Source: Rhizopus sp. PT2906
Taxonomy: Eukaryota; Mucoromycota; Mucoromycetes; Mucorales; Rhizopodaceae
DNA: 64,000 nucleotides
NCBI GenBank assembly: GCA_025529335.1
Contig: JAMYHX010000051.1
Span: forward strand, 62,001-126,000
Direction of reading: 5' to 3'
Part shown: piece after piece, positions 43,601 to 54,873 of the stretch
Layout of the letters: each line of letters starts with the position of its first letter
Numbering within the stretch: position 1 is the stretch's first letter
Translations under genes and position numbers: made by a program
Notes under the pieces: model-generated
Told to the model about the DNA's origin: nothing
Database searches by the model: none
What the model saw: only the letters and a program-made list of their open reading frames with translations

Positions 43601-46600
43601 AATTTATCTCTAGTGTTCAAGAGTTCCTTCATCAAGTTGTCTTTCTGTAAAGATGTCTTTATCAGTCGACATAAAGATATACATCGAATAAAATGCATGA
43701 GCTGTGTGGACCTTGATGGAGGTAAGGCATTGGCTTGTTCCATGTGTTCCGAGCTCACCCGAACAGAAGCTTCACTAAAGCCATAGAATCCTAAGATAAT
43801 TGCCTTCATGGCGTGATAGAAGTAAAGATGAGCTACAGGATTAGAAGACCTTGTAGAAATCTCATGAAGAAATGCTGTTTCTTGAAATTCTTTATCGTCA
43901 AAGACGCTGTCCTCTGTCAGGTAGGTCTTGCCTTGTACAGCCAAGATGGTACGAATGATTGTGGTCGCCATGATAAAAGCAGCCATAGGTTCTGATAATC
44001 CATCTGCATCTTCTAAGCAGCTTTTGGCTTCCTTCAGTGTATCTGCCATATTCTCTCCACTCAGCAGATTGATAAGGATGGTTTGAAGATGAGCAAATGT
44101 CGAATAGATGCGATCACCGCCCATTAATGTTTGCTTTGTGGCCATCCTAGCCATGATAACCGACCGTTGATAAGGGTATTTCCAACAACTCAGAAAGGCA
44201 GCATACAGGTATCGAGCACGACCGGACTCTGAGTTGCCTCCATAATTATTACACAAAGCAACACCGACCTGGCCGATTTGCTCTGCAAACTCATAGGCCT
44301 TGAACAGTTGCATAGCCGCAATGCCGAAAAACACAAAACCAACGCCGGTAGTTGGGGTAGTACCATGATTGAGAGTCTCTGATACAAAACGGGAGCCTAC
44401 GGTTAACATCACCTTGACATCATTTCTCCAGTAGGCCCATAAGCAGATTTCTTCCATAATAGAAAAGCGGGTTCGAATCAACCTACTTTCACAAATCGAT
44501 AGCTTTTGAATACGGTCGAATCCTAGCCTAAGCACCTCCGTTTTGGTACTTTCGTATAATTCGCGGAGTTCTTGTTCTGTTAGGTTCATCTTGATCTCTT
44601 GAACACCCAAGTCGCGAAGACAATCCAGCAGGATCAACGCACTTTCATTTCCTCCAACTGCTCTAGACCAACGATACCTGTGTTGAATACGATAGGCTGC
44701 GGCACGGTCTATGGCAGTTTCTGCATGCTGTAAAATTGCGTCCAGATACTTTCGAGTAGGAGCGTCGTCCATAAACCAGCTGATTTCCGCTAGACGGGTG
44801 TATAGATGCAGTGTTTCTATATAGGTGGCATCCTCACCATCATGCCAGGGATTTGAAGCGCTCAAGAGCTCCAAAGCGGCAGAATAGTAGGAAAAGGCAA
44901 GCTGGTGTGCACCCGAGTCGAATGCTTTATCACCAGCCTGAATGAGTGTTTTCCTATAGGGTGCTTTCTTTGGATATTGTTTTATCAGATGGATGGCACC
45001 TTTGACGTGGTCAGCCACCCAAAACTTATCTAAATTGTCTCTGTGCATAAAATGGGAAGCAATACGCAAGTGATACATGTCTCGGAGTTCGGGTGAGGCT
45101 AGCATAGTGGCTGCTTGAGAATATCGATCATGTGTAAAACGAAATTCGTCATTGTTTGCAGGTTGAATGTATCCTTGCTGAAGAGCAGATTGAAGGCCGT
45201 TAATAGCATCAAATTTGTTCTTTTCTTTTGTCCGTTTCATTAAATTCAGGCTGTCATCAGTCATGGTATCTTCTTCAAGTGAACTAGCATCGTCCTCTTC
45301 ATCGTCTTCATCGTTTATGTCATCATTTTCGATCATCAAATTTTTGACTGTTTCATAATTGAAGCTATTCCCGATAAAGGAGGCCCATTTCAGAAATTTT
45401 CTTCCATCCCGCGGTAACTCTTTTAACCGACGCACTAAAAATTCAATGCTCAGATCACCACTGCTACTGTCATTTATCTCGAGTGCCTTTTCGATCTCTT
45501 GTAGGTTGTATTCCCATCGTCGTTTTTCCCAAGTAAAATAAATGAGGTTTTTCTTTTCCATGGTTGTTAAAAGCTGTGATACATAGAAAGGGTTACCGTG
45601 TGTCTTTTTATGGATAAAGTCTACTAAAGGGGCTAACAGGGCTAGATCAATTTCTTCTTGGCGATGCATCGTCGTCCTGATGAGTTCCATAAGTGCAGGT
45701 TGATCCAAGTTTTTAATGTGAATGAATGATACAACAGCATCCTGATTCTCCAATAATGTAGACGACTGCTTAGACAGTTGATTGTCACGGTAAGTCAAGA
45801 TGATTAGAAAATTAAGCTTGGCTGATACAAGTGAATTCAGTAGTTCAATCGAGGCTTCGTCTATATAAAAAAATATTTCTGTGTTACTTTTATCTGTGAT
45901 ACAAAAATAAGCTTTTTGTAAATTAAACGTGTACCTGCTTCATGCAAATCTTCCAGAAACTTTAAAGAGTGACGTAAGTATGATCCATTTATACAGAAAA
46001 TACAATGCAACTTACCAAAGTAACAAATTTAAAAGATGCCATTGCTTGAAATATTTGAATGAAAGCTGAGTGAAATCGCATCTTGATTTCTTCTCCTACT
46101 TCCATGTCATACTCACGTACAGTGCTTAGTTCATCTGTTGGCACTCTTTGTAAATAAGGCTGGTTCTTTAAAAAGGAAGCCAATTCAGGAACATTATCAA
46201 TTAGTAACGTAGGCAGCTGTGACATTGTTTCTGCTCCTAATTGTTCCTTCAACATGGTAGAAAATCTCTCTATCTCCAAAGGTGTTTCTCCCAACAAATG
46301 TTTTAGAAAGATAGATAAACACCTTAGAATACAGCCATAGGGTGTAGGTTGTCGCTTATCGAATTTAGCGACTGCAATATAACCATAATCGCGAGCAAAT
46401 TGCTTTACATTTCTCACAAGAGTTGATTTGCCTACACCGGCTCTTCCATGAATGACTATAATCTCTGTTGGTCTCTTTACTCTTTTGCCACCACTGGAGT
46501 TATGAACACGTTTGAACGATGATTCATCTTCAAATGCGGGTACAGGAAGAATGGATAAATTATCAGAAAAAAATTGACGTCGTTTTACAGTTGATCCGCA

Positions 46601-47827
46601 CATGTATGCTGTCCTTCGGATGATAGAATTGATCAAGTTCAATTCGGATTTTCTTCCAAAGCAAGGGTTGTTTGGTAAAGTAAAAATGCTTGCGATATCA
46701 AAGCGACCTAATGAAAAGGACTATTTTATGGAGGGGAAAGACGGTTAATAGAAGGTTCTGTATTGAAGAACATTATCTACTTTGATTTCATTATTGCTTT
46801 CCAACTGCTTTAAGCATTCTTTTAAATCTTGTCTTAAACCATGTGCACTTGTATATCTTTCATCAGGAGACTAAAAGAAAGAGATTATTAAGAGACAATA
46901 TCATCAATAACAGGTATATACCTTATTTGTTAGTTTTTCAATGATTAACGAAACAGTCTTTGGAACTGTTGGTACAACTTCGTGTACTAGAGGTAGTTTC
47001 TTATTTAATACGTGGTGCAAAATCTCCATTAGACTTGAGTTGATAAAAGGCAATTGTTGAGTCAAGATAATATAAAAGGTGATTCCAAGGCTGTAAAGAT
47101 CCGTACGATGGTCAGGCTGAAATGATGTTCTACCAGTCTGTTCAGGAGACATATAGATTAAACCATTGACATCGTGTCGATTGATCGCCTTTCTCCATCC
47201 TTCTGAAGTTAAACTAATTTCCAAACTTCTTGAGCCTGAACCAAAGTTCCATATTTTAACTGATTTCGTATTATTTTTTGGCCATAAAAAGGCATTCAAC
47301 TTTATTTCTCCATGAATGACTATACAAAGAGTGTTGGTATCTCTGTGCTAATCCATACTGATATTCTTACTAACTTTGATGTTTATGTATCATTTCTAAA
47401 CAATTACAGCACTGAATAGCGAACTTTAAGAATGATTTTAATGAAATGTTGTTTTGATACTCGTCCAGCAAGTTTTTTCCATAATCCTCAAATATAAATG
47501 CAGATAAACCGTTTGGTAAGGTTAATTTGTCGACTGGTTTACATAATAAATCTCTTGAAGAAACTTCTCTATATAATCTCTGTGTGATATGATATTCTCT
47601 TTCTAATCTTAATGGCTGGCGTGATAACTTCACTACGACGGGTAATTTATCTCGATTTCTAAATATGTATCAATATACACATTTCATGGAATAAATGAAT
47701 TAATAATCAACCTTTGTCCATATGCTATTGCCACATTGTCTGTGCCCTCAAGTATGGTTGGTGTATCAAAGGTGTATCCTGTTAATTTAGTGATGATTTC
47801 CATATCTTGTTTATTGAAAGAAACCAT
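40686..47827 (-). CDS. Hybrid histidine kinase with pseudokinase, AAA-type ATPase, GAF and receiver domains
   Basis: Nine exons on the minus strand: 47827-47712, 47658-47375, 47319-46922, 46870-46781, 46720-46016, 45959-45935, 45860-42348, 42289-41022, 40964-40686, total 6678 nt, 2225 residues. Order: Ser/Thr kinase-like fold (about 10-290; IIHGEIKLNAF replaces HRDIKxEN and NFG replaces DFG, so probably inactive); ATPase with Walker A HGRAGVGKST and Walker B VTLFLEDLHEAD; a long helical scaffold; GAF (about 1440-1600); histidine kinase with HELRTP, N-box and GTGLGLSI; receiver with phosphoacceptor in CLAFFDHHMPK and LTKPL. This matches fungal hybrid kinases such as Chk1/Mak2 (group X), which sense oxidative stress and signal through Ypd1-like proteins. 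The exon 4/5 donor choice (46781) is the least certain. Confidence 0.88.
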
Positions 47828-47899
47828 CTTTTTGTGCCTTTTTTCATATAAAAAAAAAAAGAGAGAGAAAAAGAGCAAAAAAATTTTCTTTTTTCTGTC

Positions 47900-47960
47900 T
47901 TGTTTAAACAGACACACACACACACACACACACACATACACACACATATACATACACATA
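47900..47960. repeat. CA/TA dinucleotide microsatellite
   Basis: Runs of CACACA and TACACA at about 47911-47960, just upstream of the hybrid kinase gene start. It produces long artificial open frames on both strands that are not genes. Confidence 0.9.
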
Positions 47961-48923
47961 TTATCGAGCAACTCCGATTGAATTTGATGAAGTGATCGTA
48001 CAAGAATTTCTGCTTACTATCGCAACACGAAATTGACTCCACTCCAATCAGCAGAATTTGATAAAATGAGCCGCTTGTTTACTTTTTTGGCATCAATTTG
48101 TCAATAGTACCACAAGGCTTGTAATATAGATAAAAAAACAAGCTGTAAAATAGAGTTTTGCACGACAAAAAATACATGTTAATAAGCATTCATCCATGGT
48201 TACTTGTACCTGAAACAAATATTGTATCTATCATTGTATTTTCTATTCTTATAGTAACAATACATATTTACTTTTATGTTCTTTATACGTATCCATGATT
48301 ACAGCAGGTATGGAAACGTTCACTGAAAAAGAGAGAAAATGATTACTAAAGGAATTTTTAAGGCATCAAAAAATGTACTATTATGTATTTGTGCAGCTGA
48401 ACAGGGGGGGGACATCAAATGAAGATATTCTGAGTACGTTATAGTATTATCAAATGATATTTTGTTTTTCTGCCTTTACTAATCTGTGCTCATTTTCTTT
48501 TAAGAGCGTGTTTATTGTAAAGTAGGAACTACATTTGAATAAATGGACACGCGGTGTCGATCTTCATTATGGTAATGTAACAATATATCTGAGTTCATCA
48601 AGATAAATACAAGAAAAGAAAAAAGTAATGTACAATCAAATTCACCTCCTATAGCACATATGCTTGATAGTGTATCCCAACAATGATGACATGTCTTAAA
48701 CAGAGGGATGATAATAATGATGACTTCTTCTAGTGTCCTTGAAGACTGATTTTTGTAAATAACTTTACAGAATTGTAACTATATTTTTAAGACAATAAAC
48801 AAGAAGTGGATTTGTTTACAAGTGGTTATGAATGCTTAAAGGAATTGCTTTTCTTGATGAAAATCTTTTGAATAATGAACTCACTCATTAATTAAATTTT
48901 ATTATATTAGAGAGTATATATAT
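47961..48923. other. Intergenic stretch
   Basis: No gene recognised. It is the 5' flank of the hybrid kinase at the left and the 3' flank of the unknown gene at the right. AT-rich. Confidence 0.35.
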
Positions 48924-49394
48924 TTAAGCACGATTGTTTTGATTTCTATCTGACACTGATTTTTTCTGTTTAGAAACATAAGATAATGTCCTTTGGTATC
49001 TCCATCTGGTATCTAGGCACCGGCAGTACCATAATATTTTCTCTCTTGGCCACAACTCTTTTATTGAAGGTGTAGAGTCTGTTGAAATAACATGAACTAC
49101 TGCTTCACAGTAATAGAAAGATTTTGCTGCCTCTTCAATATCTCTATTCTTACGCATATAATGTTCATACAGCTTTTTCCAATGTTCTCTTGTCCATTTT
49201 ATTCCACTTTGGTAATCTGTTTCGCTTAGAAATGAGCTTCCTCTTGATAGTGATGGCAAAGAATGCCGTGAAGGTGAAAGACTGGTTTTTCTTTTTAAAA
49301 GCTTATTCACTGGGCTTTTACGTTCTATTGGAGAAGTTGAGGAAGTAGATTGACTACTGGAAGACGTCTGTGTTGATTTACTTCGTTGTAGCAT
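48924..49394 (-). CDS. Unknown small protein with Ser-rich N-terminus
   Basis: 156-residue frame, ATG at 49394. Residues 1-65 are Ser/Thr/Lys-rich and probably disordered. Residues 70-140 are compact and rich in Trp/Tyr (KWTREHWKKLYEHYMRK, EAAKSFYYCEAVVHVI, ELWPREKILWYCRCLDTRW), likely a small helical domain. I do not recognise the family. The AT/purine-rich leader and composition like neighbouring genes favour a real gene. A repeat lies 70 bp upstream of the start. Confidence 0.55.
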   Translation of the reverse strand: MLQRSKSTQTSSSSQSTSSTSPIERKSPVNKLLKRKTSLSPSRHSLPSLSRGSSFLSETDYQSGIKWTREHWKKLYEHYMRKNRDIEEAAKSFYYCEAVVHVISTDSTPSIKELWPREKILWYCRCLDTRWRYQRTLSYVSKQKKSVSDRNQNNRA

Positions 49395-49464
49395 ATTCTT
49401 ATTTTTTATAAAGTGTAATAAAAAGAAAAAAGGGAAAAAAAAGAGAAAGAAAATCTAATTGGTA

Positions 49465-49574
49465 CTCAGTTTGTTATTTGTTTATCCCCTTTCTCTTTAT
49501 TTCTTTGCATTAAATACCAACAAGCTGTTGGCTTATCGTTCATTTGGACTCGATAGTATATGTTTAAGTTTAAA
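49465..49574 (+). repeat. 110-bp direct repeat, left copy
   Basis: Matches 52807-52916 in the same orientation with about three differences in 110 positions. The copies are 3.3 kb apart and bracket several transposon relics. Confidence 0.9.
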
Positions 49575-50650
49575 CGTATTTATCTTATACAGTTTATGGC
49601 CAATCACTGCCATAGGAAATCATATTCGCATACCTCCTTGGTGTTCCTTTCAAACTGGGCGGATATCTTGATCCTGAAGAACTTATTGCTACGATGAAAT
49701 TATTATTACCTATCGATGTAAGCCCTTAAGGCTTTTCTAAGCTTCTCTCAACCAGGTTTTAAGCTCATATAGTTCGACTACAGCTTGCATATGAATTTAC
49801 AGTTAATCACTTTACCTGTGCCCAACTAAAAGCTCTCGAAATGTACAGGATACATGTGTTCGCAAGATTTATGGTGCCTCTACCAAAGTGATGCTTCATC
49901 TAGTTAAATTGCCACTTATGAGAGAGCAAGTTTACATTTTGCAAGCATAATTTCTCTTCCAGTCTTTATACCTATCTATCGATGTATTATTATGTCGATT
50001 GTTGCCATACATCCAGCATACCCGTAGACGCCAGTGATATCTTCTCTCCAAGGTTCCACTCTGCCAAAATATGCTTTCTACAAACGATGATTTGATTAAC
50101 GTACGCTCAAAGTAGTCCAAAAAATGTTTCCTGTAACAAGCGTGATCACATACGAACAAAGTCAACGTTAGAAGCTACTCTCAAGTTGCTATTATCTCGT
50201 GCCTTTATATCCTATCTTGTAGCAACCAATGTCCTATGCAGAACATAGTTACCGTATACGATTGGGTTTACTTTCTTATGAAAAGCCCAGGCATCTTATG
50301 ATCAGCTTTGCACGTAAACAAAAAGAGTATCAATAAAGCCGCCAGTGCATCAAAATAAAACCAAGTTGCGAACCGCAGGTGTTGTCGTATGTGTCTACGC
50401 TTATATCAAAGAGAATTACATATACTTTGTCATCATATAAATAGTATGCTTCGTACATAAGGTAAAGCTGTTAAACTGGGTTGAATTCACAAAATCGACC
50501 AGGTAATAGCATTAGTGCGAAGAACTGTTTTCATTGCTTTATTGAAACCAAGATGATAAGTAAGTTTTTAATAGCATCCCGATTATCGCGAATGCTTTTA
50601 TTTTAACAATTACTTAAAAGCTAAAGATGATTGAAGTTTCTTTGGTTTTT
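49575..50650 (-). pseudogene. Transposon scrap, possibly DDE of IS1595/Merlin type
   Basis: Non-coding and repeat-like. A broken minus-strand frame at 49932-50165 reads FVESIFWQSGTLERRYHWR, then LRVCWMYGNNRHNN, which weakly resembles the DDE region of IS1595/Merlin transposases (WVFG-type motif). The rest shows nothing I can name. Confidence 0.25.
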
Positions 50651-50658
50651 TATATTTA

Positions 50659-51235
50659 TTATTTTACCGAGAGATTGTGTCTTGATTGATAGGAGTCTTT
50701 TTTGAGCTTCTGTTCTCGCTGGAGAGCACACAGTGCGTCTCGTGGCTTACCATTACTTGCTTTATTTGATCGAGGCTCATTATAAACATCAAGGGTTTCT
50801 GAAATACACTTTGGCACGTTAAAGGAGAATAACTCTACCATCAAATACAGACCGGTTGCCTCAAGAGCCACAAGGTAAATTGTCACAAAGTGTCCTATCA
50901 TGAAAAAAAAAAGTTAAAAACGTACAAAAACAAATATTTTGACCACAAATTAACAGCTGCCTGTACGGCGATCATTAATGCAACGTTCTGCTTGTCAATT
51001 GTATCCTTGCAGAAGTTTACCAAGCGCAATGTGTCTTTGTATGTTTCGCGAGATTTTGCATGACTTTTGCCTGGTTTTACTTCAACGTATCCAGTTGAGA
51101 ACGCAGATCTTCTTTGATTTAGCCGAAACATATTCCCGTCTGGCCTTATTGATTTTGTGTCTGGAACATCAGCATTCAGCCTAAATTTGAGTGATAAAAC
51201 GAAATAAACGGTCAGCAAGTAGTATATATGAGACA
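50659..51235 (-). pseudogene. PD-(D/E)XK-like domain relic
   Basis: Two minus-strand pieces, 51218-50898 and 50901-50659. The first has SIRPDGNMFRLNQRRSAFST, then GYVEVKPGKSHAKS, i.e. a proline-aspartate followed by Glu-x-Lys, the PD-(D/E)XK nuclease pattern, and DTLRLVNFCKDTIDKQN. The second continues GHFVTIYLVALEATGLYLM, VELFSFNVPKCISETLDV. The junction (about 50900) is a poor intron or a frameshift. A splice acceptor-like CAAATTTAG lies at the left end of the first piece, but no upstream exon was found. This resembles a repeated protein family common in Mucoromycota genomes; function unknown. Confidence 0.45.
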
Positions 51236-51482
51236 GTATTGGGTTACTACTGAGCGGAACTGTTTCATATTTAATAGAGATATGACTTTATAAAGTAACT
51301 ATCTTAGTTTATGTTTCTTTTCAAAAAGAAAGAGATAAAAAAGAGATTTTTTTATTTTTATTCTAATTTTATGTTGTCAGTTTGATCAAGCCTTGTAGTA
51401 TCTTGTGTACGTTCTCGATCATGTTCGGCTGCTGATGCTACCAGGACATTTCCGGCATTGGTACCAGAATTTTTTCTTGATT

Positions 51483-52810
51483 TTATGGCTTTCTTAAATT
51501 GGCCATTCGTCGTTTCCATATTGAAAGCACTGAAGATGGCATTGGACCAAGATATTCAATTGTACGCACTAGGTGCGTCAACAGATGCTGGTAAATGCTA
51601 AACACCCAGGGAGCCAATTTTTTATCCTTAACAGAAGAGGCAAGCCACGCTGACCATTTGTTGATGCATCTCTTCAACACCGTAAGATCAACTTTGTCAA
51701 TCTCTCTTTGGCGCACAATGTTGCATATCTGAGACATAGCTATAAGTGCAACTTGAGTGTCGATTTCAAAATGATGCAGCATTATTGTTGGCATAGTGTG
51801 CTTCATGAAACGGATCCAATCTACAGTTCTGTTATATCCTGTCTTGAAAGCAAAGTTTTGTAAACATCCAGAGAATGACGTTGGCACAAGAAGATGCGAT
51901 TTAGTCAAGTTAACAACTATATCATCTATGGAACTGTTAGTCAACTCCAAAGGATTGGCAAAAGGTGAATCAGTGTCGTAATGGCTAGTCGTCATCAATC
52001 GATGCATCTGTGGACCAATGTTGCATCCTATAAGGTGCATCCAGTTTATACCAAGAAAGTCGTCAATCTCTTGGGCATTTCTGTTGCTTTCATGCTGGGC
52101 AATAATGCGGCCACTTGTAAAAGGCAAGAGTTTCTTACGTCTCTGGGTGAATTTACTTTGAGAACTTTTGGAAGACATGTTGGATTGCTTAACAATACTT
52201 TTGAGAAAAGATAAACGAAAAAATAATGGCAAAATTCGGAGTTCCACGCTCATTTATTAACTGGGATCATAACAGTTTTTCTCAACAGCAAATTTAACCG
52301 GGGCATGACTTGCTCTTCCGCTGTAGCATCAGCGTATTTAGAATCATGTAAGATCAACTTTATGTCTTTAAGGTGAATCTGAGTCTCTTTAATCAAGGAT
52401 AAAGTTCATTAGCATAATCGTTACATACTATGACAGGTACCGTATTACGGTCTAGGTGGTGGATATCCAAGTTACGCTTATTATTGAAAAGTCTTTGTAG
52501 TCAAAGGCTTGAGTTATCCAATATGTACGCGCGCTTTTACTGCTAGATAACAATACTAAAAGCACTGCGCTCACCTCTTGGTTATGTTGACATCCTCGTC
52601 GTTGTTTCTGCATCAAGTCCTCTTTGATGCGACGAGCCTAGTCAGTGTTATATCGATGTGTACGATACGGACGCAAGGTGGAGAAAACCATTAGAATACT
52701 GAGTGTTTGCCGCTAAAAAGGTTGTATATTAACTTGAAGGATAGTTTCCTTGTTTAGTTGATCTTGTGGTTGTAAATGAGGGATAGATTTAAAAGTTTAA
52801 TATGTTCTCA
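51483..52810 (-). pseudogene. CACTA-like/unknown DNA transposon coding relic, copy B
   Basis: A 256-codon minus-strand frame (52253-51483) begins MSVELRILPLFF and contains FLGINWMHLIGCNIGPQMH, LLVPTSFSGCLQNFAFKTG, NRTVDWIRFMKHTMPTIMLH, VLKRCINKWSAWLASSV and QHLLTHLVRTIEYLGPMPSS. These resemble the DUF4218/HLVxH-type segment of fungal CACTA-like proteins. Upstream (52.3-52.8 kb) the relic continues in broken frames and is related to copy A at 3.2-3.6 kb. Only this C-terminal part is open, so the element is a fragment. Confidence 0.45.
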
Positions 52811-52916
52811 GTTTGTTATTTGTTTATCCCCTTTCTCTTTATTTCTTTGCATTAAATACTAACAAGCCGTTAGCTTATCGTTCATTTGGACTCGATAGTA
52901 TATGTTTAAGTTTAAA
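52807..52916 (+). repeat. 110-bp direct repeat, right copy
   Basis: Same sequence and orientation as 49465-49574 with about three differences. Confidence 0.9.
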
Positions 52917-53376
52917 AAGAAATGACTATACATCGAATGATATTACCATTTTAGTAATCGTTAGTTGCAGAAACTCTTCAAAATGCTTATTTTATTATTC
53001 AAGAAGATAAAGATGCCTAATATACAATCTTCCATAACTTACATGATTATATAAAAAACAAAGGGATTATCAATTATACTTTCATTAATGTTAGGAATTA
53101 TACACTCTTCCTAATCAAACTGGTACACAAAAATGGATGCACGCTCATGTCGTTATATAAACATACATTCATATGAGCTTTTTTTACTAAAGACAAAATG
53201 AGGCTCTTTTCTAAAGTGCCATGTACACATGATAGAGAAATGCCGCATACACACAATACATTTACATCAGCACATCAATTAATGCATTGACTGCAGATAG
53301 CGCAAGTGCAGAGATCTGCTGTTATGATGCAGCTTGTACAAAAGAAGGAGTATTTACTATATTTATTAAAATACGC
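52917..53376. other. Intergenic, 3' flank of RPL8
   Basis: AT-rich, no gene recognised. Confidence 0.4.
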
Positions 53377-54285
53377 TTATTGACGAGCAGCAATTTCCTT
53401 AGCAGCAAGAGCAGCACGCTTAGCCATCTTGGCGTTAGACTTGGGGCCCATGACACCACCACCCCAGTGACGACGGGTTTCTTCCCACTTGTCAGTGAAG
53501 TTGGACTTGACGGCAGAGACGACAGTAGCCAATTCAGCCTTATCAGCATCAGAGACTTCAGTCAAGGCAACGGCAGTAGCAGTCTTCTTGTGGACAAGAG
53601 TACCGAGACGAGCCTTACCCTTGACAATACAGTAAGGGACACCCATCTTACGGCAAAGGGCAGGAAGCCAGAGAACCAATTCAATAGGGTCAACATCATC
53701 AGCAATAACAACCAATTGAGCCTTCTTGTTTTCGATCAAGGCAGTGATGTGGTTGATACCGTACTTGACAACGAGAGGTTTGTCAGTCTTGGGAACTTCC
53801 TTCTTTTCAGCCTTGGCAGCAGCAATAGCACGAAGACGTTCGCGTTTTTCTTGCTTGCTTTCAGGTCTGTACTTGTGCAACAACTTGAAGAGTTGAGTAG
53901 CAGTGTTCTTGTCCAAGACTTGAGTGAATTGGTTAAGAGCAGGAGGGACCTTGAGACGTTGGTACAAGATCTTCTTTTGGCGTTGAAGACGGACATAGTG
54001 AGGCCACTTGACGAAGCGGGTAACATCACGCTTAGGTTGAACATCCTGACCTATTTATAAATGAGTTTCCTTGTTTCATAATTATTCAAATTACACAACT
54101 TACCAATGCCAAAGTTCTTGGGAGTCTTTTCAATTAAAGGGTTGGTAGCAGCCTTGGTGGTTTGCTTTCCCTTGATAGGGTAAGGAGCAGGGGCGACCTT
54201 CTTACCGGTAGACTTCTTGGCAGGAGCCTAAGGGCAATCATATGTTAATTCATCCATCCATCTGTTATTTTCAACTATTCACCAT
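53377..54285 (-). CDS. RPL8: 60S ribosomal protein L8 (eL8, L7Ae family)
   Basis: Exons 54285-54283, 54227-54104 and 54050-53377, total 801 nt, 266 residues. eL8 is a large-subunit protein of the L7Ae kink-turn-binding family. Motifs: QDVQPKRDVTRFVKWPHYVR, LQRQKKILYQRLKVPP, VVKYGINHITALIENKKAQL, VVIADDVDPIELVLWLPALC and CIVKGKARLGTLVHKKTA. The N-terminal APAKKSTGKKVAPAPYP precedes the core. Exon 1 is only the ATG, directly followed by GTGAAT. This choice gives a 55-bp intron and keeps the frame, but a more distant ATG exon is possible, so the start is the weak point. Confidence 0.92.
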
Positions 54286-54873
54286 TTCCAAAAGATATAT
54301 AAAAAGAGAGATCCATGTCTGCAGGATGGATGGTTCCCCTTTACAGAGTGAACTCTAGGGCTTCCTGCATAAGGTCAGTGCCAATACCAAAAAAGGAAAA
54401 TTACATTCGGCCCGGGCAGACATCGTGCCCAAGCACAATTCCAATATGAGCAATCTTGATTTATCTGCATAAAACTTATTGAAGAATAAAAAAAAAAAAA
54501 GCCTTGTGTGTGTGTGTCTGGACACACTTCCGAAAGAGAGGCATTAGATCACTTACTCCTTCAAAGGGCCATCATATGACTTACACTTTGAAGCAATCAT
54601 TCTATTTTGACTCTGCGTCTTTTTGGTGATCTTTTAATCTAAACATTACACATACACTTTGTTTTAACTCTTAAAACTTTTTGAATGTCTTTATAAACAA
54701 ATAAAAGGGGGAATTTATTTGTGAAATACCATATAGAATTTTGATTAAAGTAAACTGTAACAAACAAAAACAATAAAAAGGCAGCCTTATTTAAAAAACG
54801 TATAACATAAAACACAAAAGAGGGGATGAGCATAGGTCATATGTGACATAACATATAAACGAAAGAAGAAGTG
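54286..54873. other. Intergenic between RPL8 and the Zn2Cys6 gene
   Basis: RPL8 promoter at left, including a GT-repeat near 54505-54520. No gene. Confidence 0.4.

Noticed and set aside
47736..48042. Cys/Val and His/Thr-rich frames
   Set aside because: Products of the CA microsatellite.
53287..54060. 257-codon plus-strand open frame
   Set aside because: Antisense to RPL8; composition follows the codon bias of the real gene and no homology is seen.
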